This document shows, in pieces, positions 22,156 to 34,143 of a stretch of 64,000 nucleotides of DNA. The stretch's first letter is position 1. Every line of letters begins with the position of its first letter. The stretch covers positions 19,230,773 through 19,294,772 of the forward strand of contig NC_044922.1 of NCBI RefSeq assembly GCF_003576645.1, written 5' to 3'. This DNA comes from Ipomoea triloba. Lineage: Eukaryota; Streptophyta; Magnoliopsida; Solanales; Convolvulaceae. The notes beneath the pieces are model-generated. The model was not told where the DNA came from and searched no databases. It saw nothing but the letters and a program-made list of their open reading frames with translations. Position numbers and translations under genes: made by a program.

Positions 22156-22560
22156 TAAGAGTTAATTCCATTTTTGGTCCTAGATTTATAGGTGGCATTC
22201 CACTTTTAGTCCTTTTTTTAAAAAACATCCAATTTTGGTCCTAGTATTATTGTGGCATGACCATTTTTGGTCCTTCGTCAAGAAAACAGTTTAAATTTCG
22301 TCTAAAACAAGAGCATTTCAGTCTTCAATTTTGATTTTGTTTCAAAAAATAAACATAAAAAATATAGCGAGTCAACCTACTTTGTATAAAAAGGATCAAA
22401 TGTCATTGTATTTAACGGCATTTCAATGATTTTCTTGATGAAGGACCAAAAATGGTCATGCCACAATAATACTAGGACCAAAAGTGGATGTTTTTTAAAA
22501 AAAGGACTAAAAGTGGAATGCCACCTATAAATCTAGGACCAAAAATGGAATTAACTCTTA
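22156..22560. mobile_element. Long-TIR MITE, about 405 bp, near-complete palindrome
   Basis: Arms of about 130 bp are inverted copies: the left begins taagagttaattccattttt and the right ends with its reverse complement; internal landmarks gtggcattccacttttagtc and tggcatgaccatttttggtc recur inverted. Non-coding. The exact target duplication is ambiguous (TTA or TTAT). Long arms suggest a Mutator-like or foldback MITE. Confidence 0.8.
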
Positions 22561-22998
22561 TTGCCATAATATGCTTTGCATCTAAAGATGCGATGAATGT
22601 CAGATTTAAGTCAAAAAATTTAGATGTATTTTTCTATTTATTAAAAATATTTTGAAGAGGACCCAAATTAAATTATTGTACAAGACTTGTTTTATCCAGT
22701 AATTATACCATTGACAGTGGTTCACCTTGCAATGCAAGCTTAGTTCAAAATTTTAATTTCTTAATTTTTTCATTTTTTTATACAAATAAAATTAGTGTGT
22801 GTGTGTGTATAGACACACACATTATTAAAAACTCTAATTGAAAATTTTTAATCACTCTATTGATATATTTTTTTAGATTTTTAAAACTAAATCTACATGT
22901 ATATAAAGTCATCACTTTAGGTAAATTTGATTCATAAAAGCCACTAGGGTAAGTATAATAATTTATTACTCTTAAGTATATAAAATTTACAACTATAA
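22561..22998. other. AT-rich intergenic DNA
   Basis: No gene. A short (TG)n/(CA)n inverted patch lies at 22795-22820. Confidence 0.6.
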
Positions 22999-23303
22999 GG
23001 GTGTGTTTGGTTCGTACATGGAATCAGAATCGGGACAGAAGTCAAATACTTGGTAATGGTATGAGTATTGGTGAAAATATTTTACATGTTTGGTAGTATG
23101 ATGAAATTAGAATGATTATCAATACATACTAATGTTTAGTTATGTACGCCCCATAATGGAAATACAGGTTTTAAAAATACAAAATCAAAACATCAAGGCA
23201 ATTGATCCTAATATAATGACATTCCAAAATACCAATATATATGAGCAAAAAATTCAAAATAAAATTCTAAAAGCACTAATCCAATCTTAAAAATCATATT
23301 ATA

Positions 23304-26300
23304 TCTACTATAATAATAAGAGCCAAAGAGAGTTAGGCATAAAATGGGTAGAAAAAATGGCGGTCAAATTATTTAATCAAATGGATGGTTCAGATTGTTT
23401 AGATTTATATTTTTCCTTGAGATTTCCTAATTTATCCTTAGTTATATGATTATCCGTTAAGTTTTCCGTTAAATATTATCTTCTCCGTTAATATTCCGTT
23501 AACTTTTAACTTACCCATTAATTTCTATAAGAAAGGTCTTAGGTTTGAACCTCATCTCAATCAAATTTGACATAATTAAGTTTCTCACTCTATTTTACTC
23601 TTATTAAATTATAAATAAATTAGTAGCTACAACAAAAAATGATACATATGTATTTCTTTAATTTATAATTATGTGTCTACAATACCTTTATTTGAAAAAA
23701 TTATTCATTATCAAAAAATTAAATTAAATAAGAGAAATAATTTCTTAGTTATATTGTCTTTATTTTCTCTAATGCAAAGATTCTTTACATTCAAATTTAT
23801 CAATTGATATTCATTACATTGTCCATTATCTTATTTTTACAATATCTTGTAATTAAATATCAAAGGTATAGTACAAAATAATGTTATATATTTATTTACC
23901 AAGTATTTTATTAATACTATGAAAAAGATTTTTTTAAAAATAATTTGAAGCTAATTATATTAACTACTTGGAGATTGGTTTACAAAGAGATCAGAGTACT
24001 CAAATACCCAACAAATTGAAGCGAAATCACTCTATTTTATTCTTATTGATTTACTAGTTTTATACGCGCATTGCGCGAATGGGTTAATGCCAATGTTTAT
24101 ATTTAAATAAATATTTGAAAGTATATCAATGCAAGATTATATAGGAGAAGTTCATACATGGGTAATTGAATGTCGAGTTTTTTTTTATTTAAATATCTAA
24201 CTCAAAGTATATGAATCCAATATAATGTAGAAAATTCATTATAATTATTACTAAAATAAATGTTTGTAACCTTGTAAAATCGATAGTCTAAATATTTTGT
24301 CTAAAAATGATAGTCTAAATATATACTACTTTTAATTTGAATTTTTCTAATAAGTGTTCTTAATTCTCTTTTGACTAACATTGTCATGTCTTCATCTTTA
24401 CTATTTGTTCTCTTCCTTTTTGTTGGTAGTGTGTTATTTGCAATTCGGTTACATTATTGTTGGTAGCATAGATGACAACGTCATGCAATGAGATTATGAT
24501 ATAGGAGTTATGAACTTTCCTTTAGGTGTTCTGCTTGGGGTTCATTTGGTTCAACCATTATTGTTGAATGAGTTATTGTGGATAAAGAAATCCCTAGTTT
24601 AAGAAAAAAATTAAATAAATTAATAAAAATTTGAAAATTTAAAATATTATATATTCCAAAGATATTAAAAGGTAGTTTCTCGCTACAATTTGTTGGGTAA
24701 TGGATTATTTGAGTATTTTCATTGTCAACAAATCCCCCAAGTAGTTAATATGATTGGTTTCAAACTATTCTTTTTTATTTTTTCCATGGTATTAAAGAAA
24801 TACATATGTATCATTTTTTGGTGTAACTACTAATTTATTTAATTCAATAATAGTAAAATAGAGTGATTCCGCTTCAATTTGTTGGGTTATTTGAGTACTC
24901 TCTTTGTCAACCAATCCCCAAGTAGTTAATATAATTAGCTTCAAATTATTTTAAATTTTTTTTTCATAGTATTAATAAAATACTTGGTAAAGAAATATAT
25001 AACATTATTTTGTACTATAAATTTGATATTTAATTACAAGATATTGTAAAAATAAGATAACGGACAATGTAATGAATATCATCAATTGATAAATTTGAAT
25101 GTAAAGAATCTTTGCATGAGAGAAAATAAAGACAATATAACTAATGAAATTATTTCTCTTATTTAATTTAATTTTTTGATAATGAATAATTTTTTCAAAT
25201 AAAGGTATTGTAGACACATAATTCTAAATTAAAGAAATACATATGTATCATTTTTTGTTGTAGCTACTAATTTATTTAATTTAATAAGAGTAAAATAGAG
25301 TGAGAAACTTAATTATGCTAAATTTGATTAAGATGAGGTTCGAACCTAAGATCTTTCTTATAAAAATTAATGGGTAAGTTAAAAGTTAACGGAATATTAA
25401 CGGAGAATCGAATATTTAACGGAAAACTTAACGGATAATCATAAAAGTAATGTTAAATTAATTAGGTAATCTCTATTAATAATATTAATCTAAATTATCT
25501 TAACCATATATTTGATTAAATAATTCATCTGAACCATCCATTTGATTAAATAATTTGACCGCCATTTTTTCTACCCATTTTAGATCTAACTCTCTTTGGC
25601 TCTTATTAGTATATATATAGTAGAAATAAATTAGTAGTTACACCAAAAAAAATGATACATGTGGATTTCTTTAATTTAGAATTATGTGTCTACAATGCCT
25701 TTATTTAAAAAAAAATATTCATTATCGATAAATTAAATAAGAAAAATAATTTCATTAGTTATATTGTCTTTATTTTCTCTAATGCAAAGATTCTGTACAT
25801 TCAAATTCATCAATTGATATTCACTACATTGTCCATTATGTTCTTTTTACACTATCTTGTAATTAAATATCAATGTTATAATACAAAATATTGTTATATA
25901 TTTAGTTAGCAAGTATTTTATTAATACCATGAAAAAAATAAAAAAGAATAGTTTGAAACCAATCATATTAACTACTTGGGGGATTTGTTGACGATGAAAG
26001 TACTCAAATAACCCATTACCCAGCAAATTGAAGCGAGAAATTACTTTTAATATCGTTAGAATACATCATATTAATTTTAAATATTCAAATTTTTATTAAT
26101 TTATTTAATATTTTTTCTTAAACTAGGAATTTCTTTATCCACAATAATTCATTCAACAATAATGGTTGAACCAAATGAACCCCCAGCAGAACACCTAAAG
26201 GAAAGTCCATAGCTCCTATATCATAATTTCATTGCATGACGTTGTCATCTATGCTACTAACAATAATCGAATTGCAAATAACACACTACCAATAAAAAGG

Positions 26301-26565
26301 AAGAGAACAAATAGTAAAGATGAAGACAATGACAATGTTACTCAAAAGAGAATTAAGAACACTTAGAAAAATTCAAACTAAAAGTAGTATTTATTTAGAC
26401 TATCATTTTTAGACCAAATATTTAGACTATTGATTTTATAAGGTTGCAAACATTTATTTTAGTAACAATTATAATGAATTACCTATATTATCTTGGATTC
26501 ATATACTTTGAGTTACATATTTAAATAAAAAAAAATCGACATTCAATTATCTATATGTATAACCA
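23304..26565 (+). mobile_element. Helitron (plus strand), split by a second Helitron, 3' end lost
   Basis: The 5' terminus A|TCTACTATAATAATAAGAGCC at 23304 is a classic Helitron start. The body continues to 24053, is interrupted, and resumes at 25625 with sequence colinear with the inserted relative, down to about 26565. No hairpin-CTAG end follows, so the 3' end is deleted. Non-autonomous, with no Rep/helicase coding seen. The right limit is approximate. Confidence 0.7.
24054..25624 (-). mobile_element. Helitron (minus strand) inserted in its own family member
   Basis: The 5' end, TCTACTATATATATACTAAT on the minus strand, is at 25624. The 3' end is a perfect hairpin CGCGCAATGCGCG (24065-24077), then TATAAAA and CTAG with a flanking T, ending at 24054. 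The 1571-bp body is colinear in opposite orientation with the host Helitron, so the pair forms a large interrupted palindrome. Non-coding. Confidence 0.8.
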
Positions 26566-26721
26566 ATAAATTTGAATAATACCTTTTTTTAATTAGGGAA
26601 TGAGATTTTTAATTGAAGGTTAATCAAATCCATAGTTTTGTTTTAAAAAGTTGTCAATCAAATACAAACTATGATTTTGATTCGCATTCATAATGTGTAA
26701 ACCCATGAACCAAACGCACCC

Positions 26722-26982
26722 TAAATACATAAATTCACTATCGTAAGTATATAAATTCACTATTGTTGACGTCATTTTTAAAGTTGTTTTGAAAATTGTT
26801 AAACTTTGTTATCCTACATATCTTGACAAATGAGTTTGAAACATGCTTGGGTAGTTCTAAATGAAATAATAAGAAACACCAGCATATATAAAATCCTGTA
26901 CAATTAACATTAGGAAAAAGAAGAACATTCTTGGAGTCTATACAAGGTGCATCCTTTACATCCAAACTGAACCCATGAAACT
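26722..26982 (-). other. Duplicated flank of an FBD fragment
   Basis: Non-coding sequence homologous to 46790-47165 (for example acaaatgagtttgaaa and aagaacattcttggagtcta). It marks the left part of a roughly 1-kb segment present twice in the window. Confidence 0.7.
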
Positions 26983-27284
26983 TGGTGTGTTTGGTTCGCA
27001 CAAGGAAATTGAAATCGGAATGTGTATCAAATACTTGATAATAGTAATGGGTTTAGTGAACGTATTTTGCATGTTTGGTAGTAAGGTGGAATGTAAATGG
27101 TTATTAATAGTTGGAGACGCGGAGAAACAAGTGAAATGAAACCCTTATTTTATTAGGAAATGAGTTTTCCAATTAATGGGCTAATCAAAACCTATAAATA
27201 GTGTTCTAAAATCCTGTCAACCAAACAATAACAATCACTTTGATACCCATTACTGATAGCTAAACCTGTCAACCAAACACACCC
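26983..27284. mobile_element. Tourist-like MITE, 302 bp
   Basis: Ends GGTGTGTTTGGTTCG and CAACCAAACACACCC are inverted partners. The interior is alignable with the split copy at 22999-26721. It interrupts the duplicated FBD segment: the homologous locus near 47160-47190 lacks it. Confidence 0.75.
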
Positions 27285-27319
27285 TAAATTACTACAAGGT
27301 TAAAAGCATATGTAATCAA

Positions 27320-27945
27320 ATAGTTCGAGCACGGAGTCGTCATTTTCTGTGCAAACAATTTGTGCTTTTAGAGATGTACGAGAAAAACACAACAATTTCT
27401 TTAGGCAATTGACATCTTCGGAGGTATATCTATATTAGTATCGACATATTCCATAATAACAAGTTTCTGTAATATATGAGATTTTGAGATCAGAGCAGTA
27501 TTTTCACACAAAAAATATTTCAAGTGTAGATCCACTAAACCCGACAATTATGATTGTGTTAAGAATCTTCAGATCTTGCTTAATAATGTAAATGTTTTGA
27601 TCCTCCAAAAGTCTTGTACACCGTTTATATCATAAGAACATAGCTACAACACAACCGTAAGAAAATTAACAAGGAATTGAAAAGAAAACAATCATATATG
27701 ATTGGCAAATATATAGTCCATAGGTTTCATGTCTTACACCATCCAATGTCGCAATATTCATCTTGCATAGGTTGGGAGAATTTTGAATTGAAGCAACTGC
27801 AAAACAGAGGCAAGCTCCTCTCTACATGAAACACTTAACTCATACAGCTTAATCACTTGCCGGTTACAAAACCCCTATCCTCTGATGTTTGGTTTGTGTC
27901 TTTGCATGATAACGGAAGGGAACCGAAATGCTATTCATCTTGTTG
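27320..27945 (-). pseudogene. FBD gene remnant: last exon and part of exon 2 joined to an upstream region
   Basis: Minus-strand sequence aligns by eye with the fragment at 47199-47760 (LKILNTIIIVGFSG-type region, CFPRTSP-type region), with many changes and frame breaks. Exon 2-like sequence follows at about 27760-27870. Directly after it, at about 27877-27945, the sequence matches the upstream region of FBD copies 1 and 2 (cctctgatgtttggt...). The whole F-box exon is therefore missing, deleted between exon 2 and the promoter. No functional product is possible. Confidence 0.7.
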
Positions 27946-28008
27946 GGTGTAAATGATGATTGCTCCTCAATTCTCATCTTGGTTTAAACTTGTGCAATCG
28001 TTATTGCG

Positions 28009-28214
28009 TGGACCGTGATCCACACCACAGTCCAAAACGACATGGTCTCTCATTTAAGAAGATACGACGCTGTTAATTTAGAGACATGGGTCACACAATT
28101 TTCTTTATTTTCATGCGACCTACATTTTCATCTCCATTATTGCTTCTCCCTTTAACTCCAATGTTGCAACATACATTTTTATAACTCATAAAGTACATTA
28201 TTCTAACTCATAAA
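28009..28214 (+). mobile_element. Left part of a MITE that was the target of Copia-B
   Basis: Starts with gtggaccgtgatccacacca and ccacagtccaaaacgac; the inverse of this kind of end (ttttggactatggtctacac) is found at 45920-45955, on the other side of Copia-B. Its last 111 bases are duplicated after Copia-B. Confidence 0.55.
28104..28214 (+). repeat. 111-bp direct repeat flanking Copia-B, left copy
   Basis: Identical base for base, with no indel, to 45715-45825. It ends exactly where the 5' LTR starts. Confidence 0.95.
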
Positions 28215-28759
28215 TGTTAGAAATAATTATTTCCTAACATTGATTTATATAATAAAGGTTGTAATTCCATAAGGACTCACGTTGATGATTAGTGATGTAT
28301 AAAGGCGGAATTACTGGGTGAAATTCCCTCCCTCTCATTCTGTTAAAATTTAAGTATATAAGGGTTAAAAGATATATAATGAAAAAAGGATATGGGTTCT
28401 CCTAAAAGGAGGTTTCCCCATTCCTCTTGAAAGAGGGTTTCTCTTCACATCTATAAATACCAGGAAAACTTAGGGATCATATGGTTTTCCAATCATAGGT
28501 TTCTAGTCTCTGAGTTTTCTAGTCTCTGTATCATCAGGAGGTGATTAAGGCATACAGATCAGAGAGGTAAAGGATTCTTGATTATTCAGGTTAGAGATTA
28601 CATCTCAATGGAATCAAGTAAGTCTTTATCTTTATTCTTGTTTTAATTAAAGATCCATAATCATGAACATTGTTTAGTTGATTAATTTAATTTACATGCG
28701 GTTCATTGTTATTTGTGATTCCGCATTCAAGTTATAAGCGCATAAAGGTTTAATTAACA
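28215..28759 (+). repeat. Copia-B 5' LTR (545 bp)
   Basis: TGTTAGAAATAATT...TTTAATTAACA. A TATA-like tataaata lies at about 28450. Compared with the 3' LTR it has an extra 17-bp tandem copy of ttttctagtctctgag. Confidence 0.88.
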
Positions 28760-28761
28760 TT

Positions 28762-28773
28762 TGGTATCAGAGA
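28762..28773 (+). other. Copia-B primer-binding site
   Basis: TGGTATCAGAGA two bases after the LTR end; matches initiator tRNA-Met except the last base. Confidence 0.85.
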
Positions 28774-31019
28774 GCCTGCTTGTGAATTTATTAATCACTA
28801 AAATTAGGGTTCATGATATTTGGGGATTTTTAATTATAAAGTTTTACCTTGCTATTATCATTGTATAATAATTTTGCGTTGGTCGATGATTTGGAACCAA
28901 TATGTATTGTTGATTGCCATTGTTGTAAGTCGTAATTGCTGTTTCAATTGGCATTTGATGATGATTTATATGAAATCAAAATCAAGCTTACACACTGTGC
29001 ATTAATTTATATGAAATCATGTACGTGGAATCAAGGATGAATTGAAACTATTATATTGTGTACATACTGTTCTTTGCCGTGATTTGGAATCAATACGTAT
29101 GGCGGTATGGCTTAATTGATATCTCCTTTTGTTTGTCTTTGCTTGACATATGCATAGATTTCCAGCATCATTAATATATGTTCGTACTGTAAAGATATAT
29201 ACTTGTGGAATCAAACAAGTATGTTACTTGGTATGGAATCAATAGCATATATGTTGTGTATGTACGTACTGTACTTGGAATCAAAATTAATATGATTGTC
29301 CATATTACTTGCTATATTACATGATTTATATAGTATATGGTTTGTCACTATTAATCATGTATTATATGTTATAAGAGAATGACATATAAATTAAGGCTTG
29401 TTCACATAATTATGTTCGTGGAATCAAAATCAATTGAAACCAACAAATATATACATGTACTATTTGATTATATATAAGTTGATTTGGTTGGTTTCTGGAA
29501 TCGAATATTACGTACATGGTTGAAAAAATCGCTAGGCGCTCGGGGAGCGCTTAGCACCTAGGACGCCTAGCCGGGGATTAATCGGCGCCTAGGCGTTCGT
29601 GTAATTTTTTATTTTTTAAAATTTTGTTTAAGTATTTTTAATTTTTTAAAGACTAATAATTATAAATTATATATTATTTTAATAGTTAATACTAAAATAT
29701 TAAATATTAACCTAAAAAATATCTAAAGTTTGTACAATTTAGGATTATTTCGCTCAAAACGATGTTGTTTTGAGTGAAATAACTCATTTAAAAAAAAAGA
29801 ATAATAGTTAATCGACCGACTAGAAGGCCTAATCGGTGCCTAGTCGGTCTAGTCGACACCTAGGCGGTTAGCGCCTAAGCGGCCTAGGCGGTGCTTTGGC
29901 GGCCTAGGCGGAGCTTAAGCGGCTTAAGCAGTCGCCTAGCTGGCCAGCCGCCTAGACCACCATTTAATGTGATACGCTAGGCGGTTGACCAGCGCCTAGG
30001 CGGGGATTAATCGGCACCTAGGCGGGATTTTTGCAACACTGATTACGTTTGTGTACTCCTATTACTGGATTATTTGTATGAATGTTGGAATCAACTACTG
30101 TAATGGAATCAAACTTGGAGTCATGAACGGCTATGGTGGCGTAGCTGGGTTCCCACGACGGAGGGCATACGGTGGAGCTTCTCCGATTTTCGGCCGACTC
30201 CGTGGGAGGTATGAAGAGGAAAAGCCAAAATAATGATTATTTTGTTGGGCCAATTAAATTGAGCATGTTTGGTTATTTAAGGTATTATGGACTTGCTTTA
30301 AATTCAAGGCTTATTTAATATTGGGCTTTAAAAATTAAGGGTTATATATAAATTTGGGCCCCTTTGGTTTGTTTAAAGCATTTGGAGACTAGCTTTAAAC
30401 TTTGGGCTCATATATGTATATAAAGGATCAACTATGGTTGGTGATTTGATCCACTCTTAATTTATATGTTATAATAGAACGACATATAAATTAAGGTTTA
30501 TTCGCATAAACGATTTATTAGCATAAGGCGAGTGTGTTAGTCGCCAAAGCGGCCCACTCATGGTAAATAGCTAAATAATCATTTATGTTTATGTTCACAA
30601 CATAAATTAAGGTTTATTCACATAAATAAATTATTAGCATAAGGCGAGTGTGTTAGTCACCAAAGTGGCCCACTCAAGGTAATAGCTAAATAATTATTTA
30701 TGTTTACAAATGTTTATTATACACATGATATTTTGCATCATTGAATGACACTAAGGATTGATAAACATTTGTGATCATTAACACATGGTTCTAGCGGTCA
30801 CCCAAAGGTGGATCAGACATGTGATTAATAACAATTTAGGAGATTATGATTCCTGTTTTGTTAATATGTAGCGCATGTCCAAAGATGGCCTATATATTAA
30901 ATTTGAACTTGATGAATAATCTCATTCAAGTATGTGTGAATGATGCATGTCGGTAAATTGACATTGTATTTAAATTTGACCCAAAGGCGGATTTAAATAC
31001 AAACTTAAGGTTTATATAT
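28774..31019 (+). other. Copia-B leader, non-coding
   Basis: About 2.2 kb without the expected gag N-terminal frame. It has many ggaatcaa words, the hAT MITE at 29515-30041, and a roughly 115-bp tandem duplication (about 30490-30590 and 30603-30700) around aaggcgagtgtgttagtc. Confidence 0.6.
29515..30041. mobile_element. hAT-type MITE, 527 bp, GCCTAGGCG-rich
   Basis: Ends CATGGTTGAAAAAATCGCTA and (inverted) CAGTGTTGCAAAAATCCCGC. Flanks attacgta (29507-29514) and attacgtt (30042-30049) match at seven of eight positions. Arms are full of GGCGCCTAGGCG-type motifs pairing across an AT-rich centre. Confidence 0.75.
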
Positions 31020-31039
31020 CACTACAAAAAAACGCGGAA

Positions 31040-31500
31040 ATAACGACAGATTTAGCGACGAATTCGTTCCGTTGCTAATTTAACGACGGACTAGCGACGG
31101 TTTAGCGACGGATTTACTTATTTTTGAAAAATTAAAAATTAGCGACGGTAGTTTGCGACGGAAAAATGTTGTCGTTAAATCCGTAGTTAATTTTAGCGGT
31201 AAATTTGCGCGCATATACTTGCGACGGACTAGCGACGGATTTTGTCAAAAATTTCGCGCTCATTTTCTAGACGCAAAAAAAAACCGGGAAGCTAACTTAG
31301 CGACGGATTCTAATTTCCGTCGCTAGATAATTAACAAGATGGGAAAAAAATTTTAAAATAAATTTTAGCGACGGGAATTTGAATCCATCGCTAGATTTAG
31401 CGACGGAAATTTCAATCCATCGCTAATTAATTAAAGGAGCAATTTTTTAAAATAAATCTAGCTACGGAATTTGAATCCGTCGCTATACAGCGACGCTAAA
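31040..31500 (+). repeat. CACTA left subterminal repeats
   Basis: At least a dozen copies of TAGCGACGG or its complement CCGTCGCTA within 460 bases. Confidence 0.85.
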
Positions 31501-31538
31501 TCTAAAACCTAGCGTATTAATTCCATTTCAGATTTCAG

Positions 31539-31990
31539 ATGTGTAAGCCGCCTCTCTCTCTCTCCTTATTGTACATACGCCATTCCAGTAGCAGTAGCAG
31601 CCGCGTGGAGCGCTTGAAGTTGACTGTCACGTTTCGCCCAGGTGAGGAAGGAGATCGGCTGCCGGCACCACCAGTCCCGACGAGCAGACCGCAGCCGCAA
31701 CGGTGGTCGGAGTTGCAGCGGATCGACGGCAGCGAGGAACAGCGGTTGCAGTTGCGGCGGCGGCGGCGGAGGCAGCGGATCGACGGCGGTTGTCTTCGTC
31801 TCTCTTCGCCCCTCCATCTTTCTCGTCTCCCTCCTCTTTTTCCCGGCGAGCAGCGAAGAGAAGCTTCGCGGCAGTCCGGTGGTGGCTTCGCGGCAGTCCG
31901 GCGAGCTCATTCCGTCAAAGAGAGGCAAAGAGCAGTGGCGGCATTCCGGCAAATAGAGGCAGTGAAGGTTGGTGGCCGACGGTGAGGAAG
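31539..31990 (+). pseudogene. GC-rich exon-like segment in the CACTA element, origin unknown
   Basis: A CT-rich start (cctctctctctctcc), trinucleotide patches (agc, cgg) and open frames in several registers, much richer in GC than the rest of the window. A polypurine junction with caggtgagg near 31640 looks like a splice donor, and a second possible exon ends at 32038 before gtaattttt. It resembles the 5' UTR/first exon of a plant gene, perhaps captured together with the exons downstream. The deduced peptides are low-complexity and I do not assign a family. Confidence 0.4.
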
Positions 31991-32162
31991 ATGGAAAATC
32001 CCAGGCAGATTGTTCAATTACAGCTTATGTATTTGATGGTAATTTTTCATCATTCTTTGGATCAATCTTAGTACTATGCTGAATATCTTGACTATTTGGT
32101 TTTCTTTATTATGTTTATATAATGTTATTCTATTTGCATGTTTGATTGTTCAATTATAATCG

Positions 32163-32248
32163 TCAGAGCCCATGTTCCCAAAATGAATTTGGATGAGATT
32201 TTTGAGCAAAAGGATGAGGTTGCAAAGGCTGTCTTGCAGGAACTTGAG
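32163..32248 (+). pseudogene. Captured exon of an HIR-type SPFH/prohibitin-domain protein
   Basis: Encodes VRAHVPKMNLDEIFEQKDEV followed by AKAVLQELE, with a GT donor at 32249 and an AG acceptor-like site just upstream. The peptide matches the plant hypersensitive-induced reaction (HIR) proteins, in which a segment of this type sits in the SPFH/Band 7 domain before the GYSIEHILMVDI region. HIR proteins are membrane-microdomain scaffolds linked to immune signalling. Only this exon is seen, so it is a fragment carried by the CACTA element and not a gene. Frame and splice sites are intact. Confidence 0.75.
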
Positions 32249-33080
32249 GTATTTATGTGCTAATGACCTTGATTAAAGCTTAAATATGTTGATTCGCTGT
32301 TAATGATGGCTTATTGCTGAATTATTGTTGTTAATGATGGCTTAATGTTGTTAAATATGTTGATTTGTTGTTAATGATGGCTTAATGTTGTTAAATATGT
32401 TGATTTGTTGATTTGTTGTTAATGATGGCTTATTGATGAATTATTGTTGTTAATGATGGCTTATTGTTGTTAGATATGTAGTTATATTAACAAGGAATTA
32501 TTTTTTTTCACTTGTTGAAACCATGTAAATACATAAAAAATTAAAAAACAGTGCAAAAGAAGCAGTTTTTTGGAAAAATTAGGGGGGCAAACCGCCTTCG
32601 GCTGTTTGGTTTGTATAGATCTCGAAAAAATACGTGATTTGAAAAAAAAATTTGTCCAAAACGGATAACCGAGTCAAAAGTTATGGCTTTTCAAAGTTTC
32701 TACAATTTGCATACGATTTTTGTTCCAATTGTGCTTGGAATTCTCTCATTGCTAAGGCCAGAGAGATATGGGAAGAACCAAGATCTAAAGAACCCTTACT
32801 TTAGAAAAATATCATACTGCTACCTGCAGCTCCCATTTCTCTTAAAATGTGTTTGACTTGTTAATCATTTTCATCTGGTTCAAGCAGAGAGATCAACATA
32901 GTAATGGAAATTAATGTTCTTGGGCTTCAACCAGAGAAAACTACTGAACTAATACTTGGCTAGAACATATTCTGGGTGGTATATCAACAAGAAAAAGAAA
33001 ATATTATTACTATTATTTGCTGATTGCAGTATCTTTAAGCCAACTTTCTCTAATATGTTTTCTATGTTTGCTCTATGCAG

Positions 33081-33143
33081 GTGAGTTTGACACTTAATAT
33101 ATCGGCAGACTTGCAATCACTGTTTACATGGAATACCAAACAG
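33081..33143 (+). pseudogene. Captured exon of signal peptidase complex subunit 3 (SPC22/23 type), first
   Basis: Encodes 21 residues, VSLTLNISADLQSLFTWNTK plus Q, between AG (33079-33080) and GT (33144-33145). This is the characteristic luminal segment of plant signal peptidase subunit 3, an ER membrane protein of the complex that removes signal peptides. Undamaged frame. The next exon of the same gene follows at 33802 after an intron of 658 bp. Confidence 0.85.
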
Positions 33144-33801
33144 GTTTGTTGCTCTATCATACACCTTCTTCTAGTTTTACTGGTTCTCTCATACTATGCC
33201 ATTAAATTATGTTGCATGCTTTTCAGGGATCTCGATCTCTCTGCTAGTAGGATGACATTTTATTTACCTTCGGTTATTATCAAGTCTCTAAAAGCTAAAC
33301 AACAGTGTGTATACTGTGCTTGGATTTTCAAAATACTTGTCTGTTGAGATAGATCAGAAGGTGTTATTGTTGTCTACTGTGTTCCTAAGATATCCTCAGA
33401 ATCATTCACTTTGATTCTTCACTAAACTAGGGTCACTAGTGCTGCTAGATGTCCCTCTATTACTATTGGGGCCTATATATTTTTAGGAACATATTCTTTT
33501 TCATCATTTCATTTTGTTATGAGAAAGTCCTGTGGATATTTTCTCTGTCAAGTTATATGACTACACAACATTATTTCAAATTCCATATGGCCTCCACTTG
33601 TGTAATGGAATTGCAGTTTGCTTTGCAGTTTGTTAGTCTGGTGATTTCATGAATTTTGACATTGCATAAAAACTTGTGATTCTTAATCATTGAGTTCAAA
33701 CTCAAAAAAGCTACTACCTGTTCTAAAGTTTCCTTGTCAATTAGATTGACGATCAGGTCTATTTGGGGTATTAATGGTGTAGTTTCTTCAAACATTTGCA
33801 G

Positions 33802-33855
33802 GTTTTTGTGTTTTTGGCAGCTGAGTATGAAACCCCAAAGAATGCCCTAAATCAG
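33802..33855 (+). pseudogene. Captured exon of signal peptidase complex subunit 3, second
   Basis: Encodes VFVFLAAEYETPKNALNQ between AG (33800-33801) and GT (33856-33857), continuing directly from the previous exon in the parental protein. The rest of the subunit (the following SLWDAII region and the C-terminus) is absent. Retention of an intron between the exons shows capture at the DNA level. Confidence 0.85.
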
Positions 33856-34143
33856 GTACTTCCATCTTGATTGATTTAGTGTTGGATGTTCAACTTTTTC
33901 CCCATGATATATTTACCATGCTGTTTGAGATAAGTAATATTGCACTTGAATACTTGATAATCATATTGTCAAAACTTCTTTATTTTCTCATAGCTTCAAA
34001 GTAGCTTCAAAGTCATTTTACAAAAATTTCTGTGACTATTTAGTAAGGTATTTGGATGCCAATTCCTCCAGTTATGTAGTTTATCAAGTGTAGAACATAC
34101 ATAAAAAATTTCATAACAATCAAAGGAGTAGAAGTATTGTTTT

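Larger units (their letters stand above)
22999..26721. mobile_element. Tourist-like (PIF/Harbinger) MITE interrupted by Helitrons
   Basis: The left end GGGTGTGTTTGGTTCG at 22999 and right end ATGAACCAAACGCACCC ending 26721 are inverted partners, flanked by TAA on both sides, the usual 3-bp Tourist duplication. The MITE halves are 22999-23303 and about 26570-26721; a Helitron nest sits between. A related uninterrupted copy lies at 26983-27284. Confidence 0.7.

Noticed and set aside
31566..32071. Arginine/serine-rich frames on both strands
   Set aside because: Overlapping low-complexity frames in a GC-rich 5' UTR-like segment; no conserved domain, so no separate proteins called.
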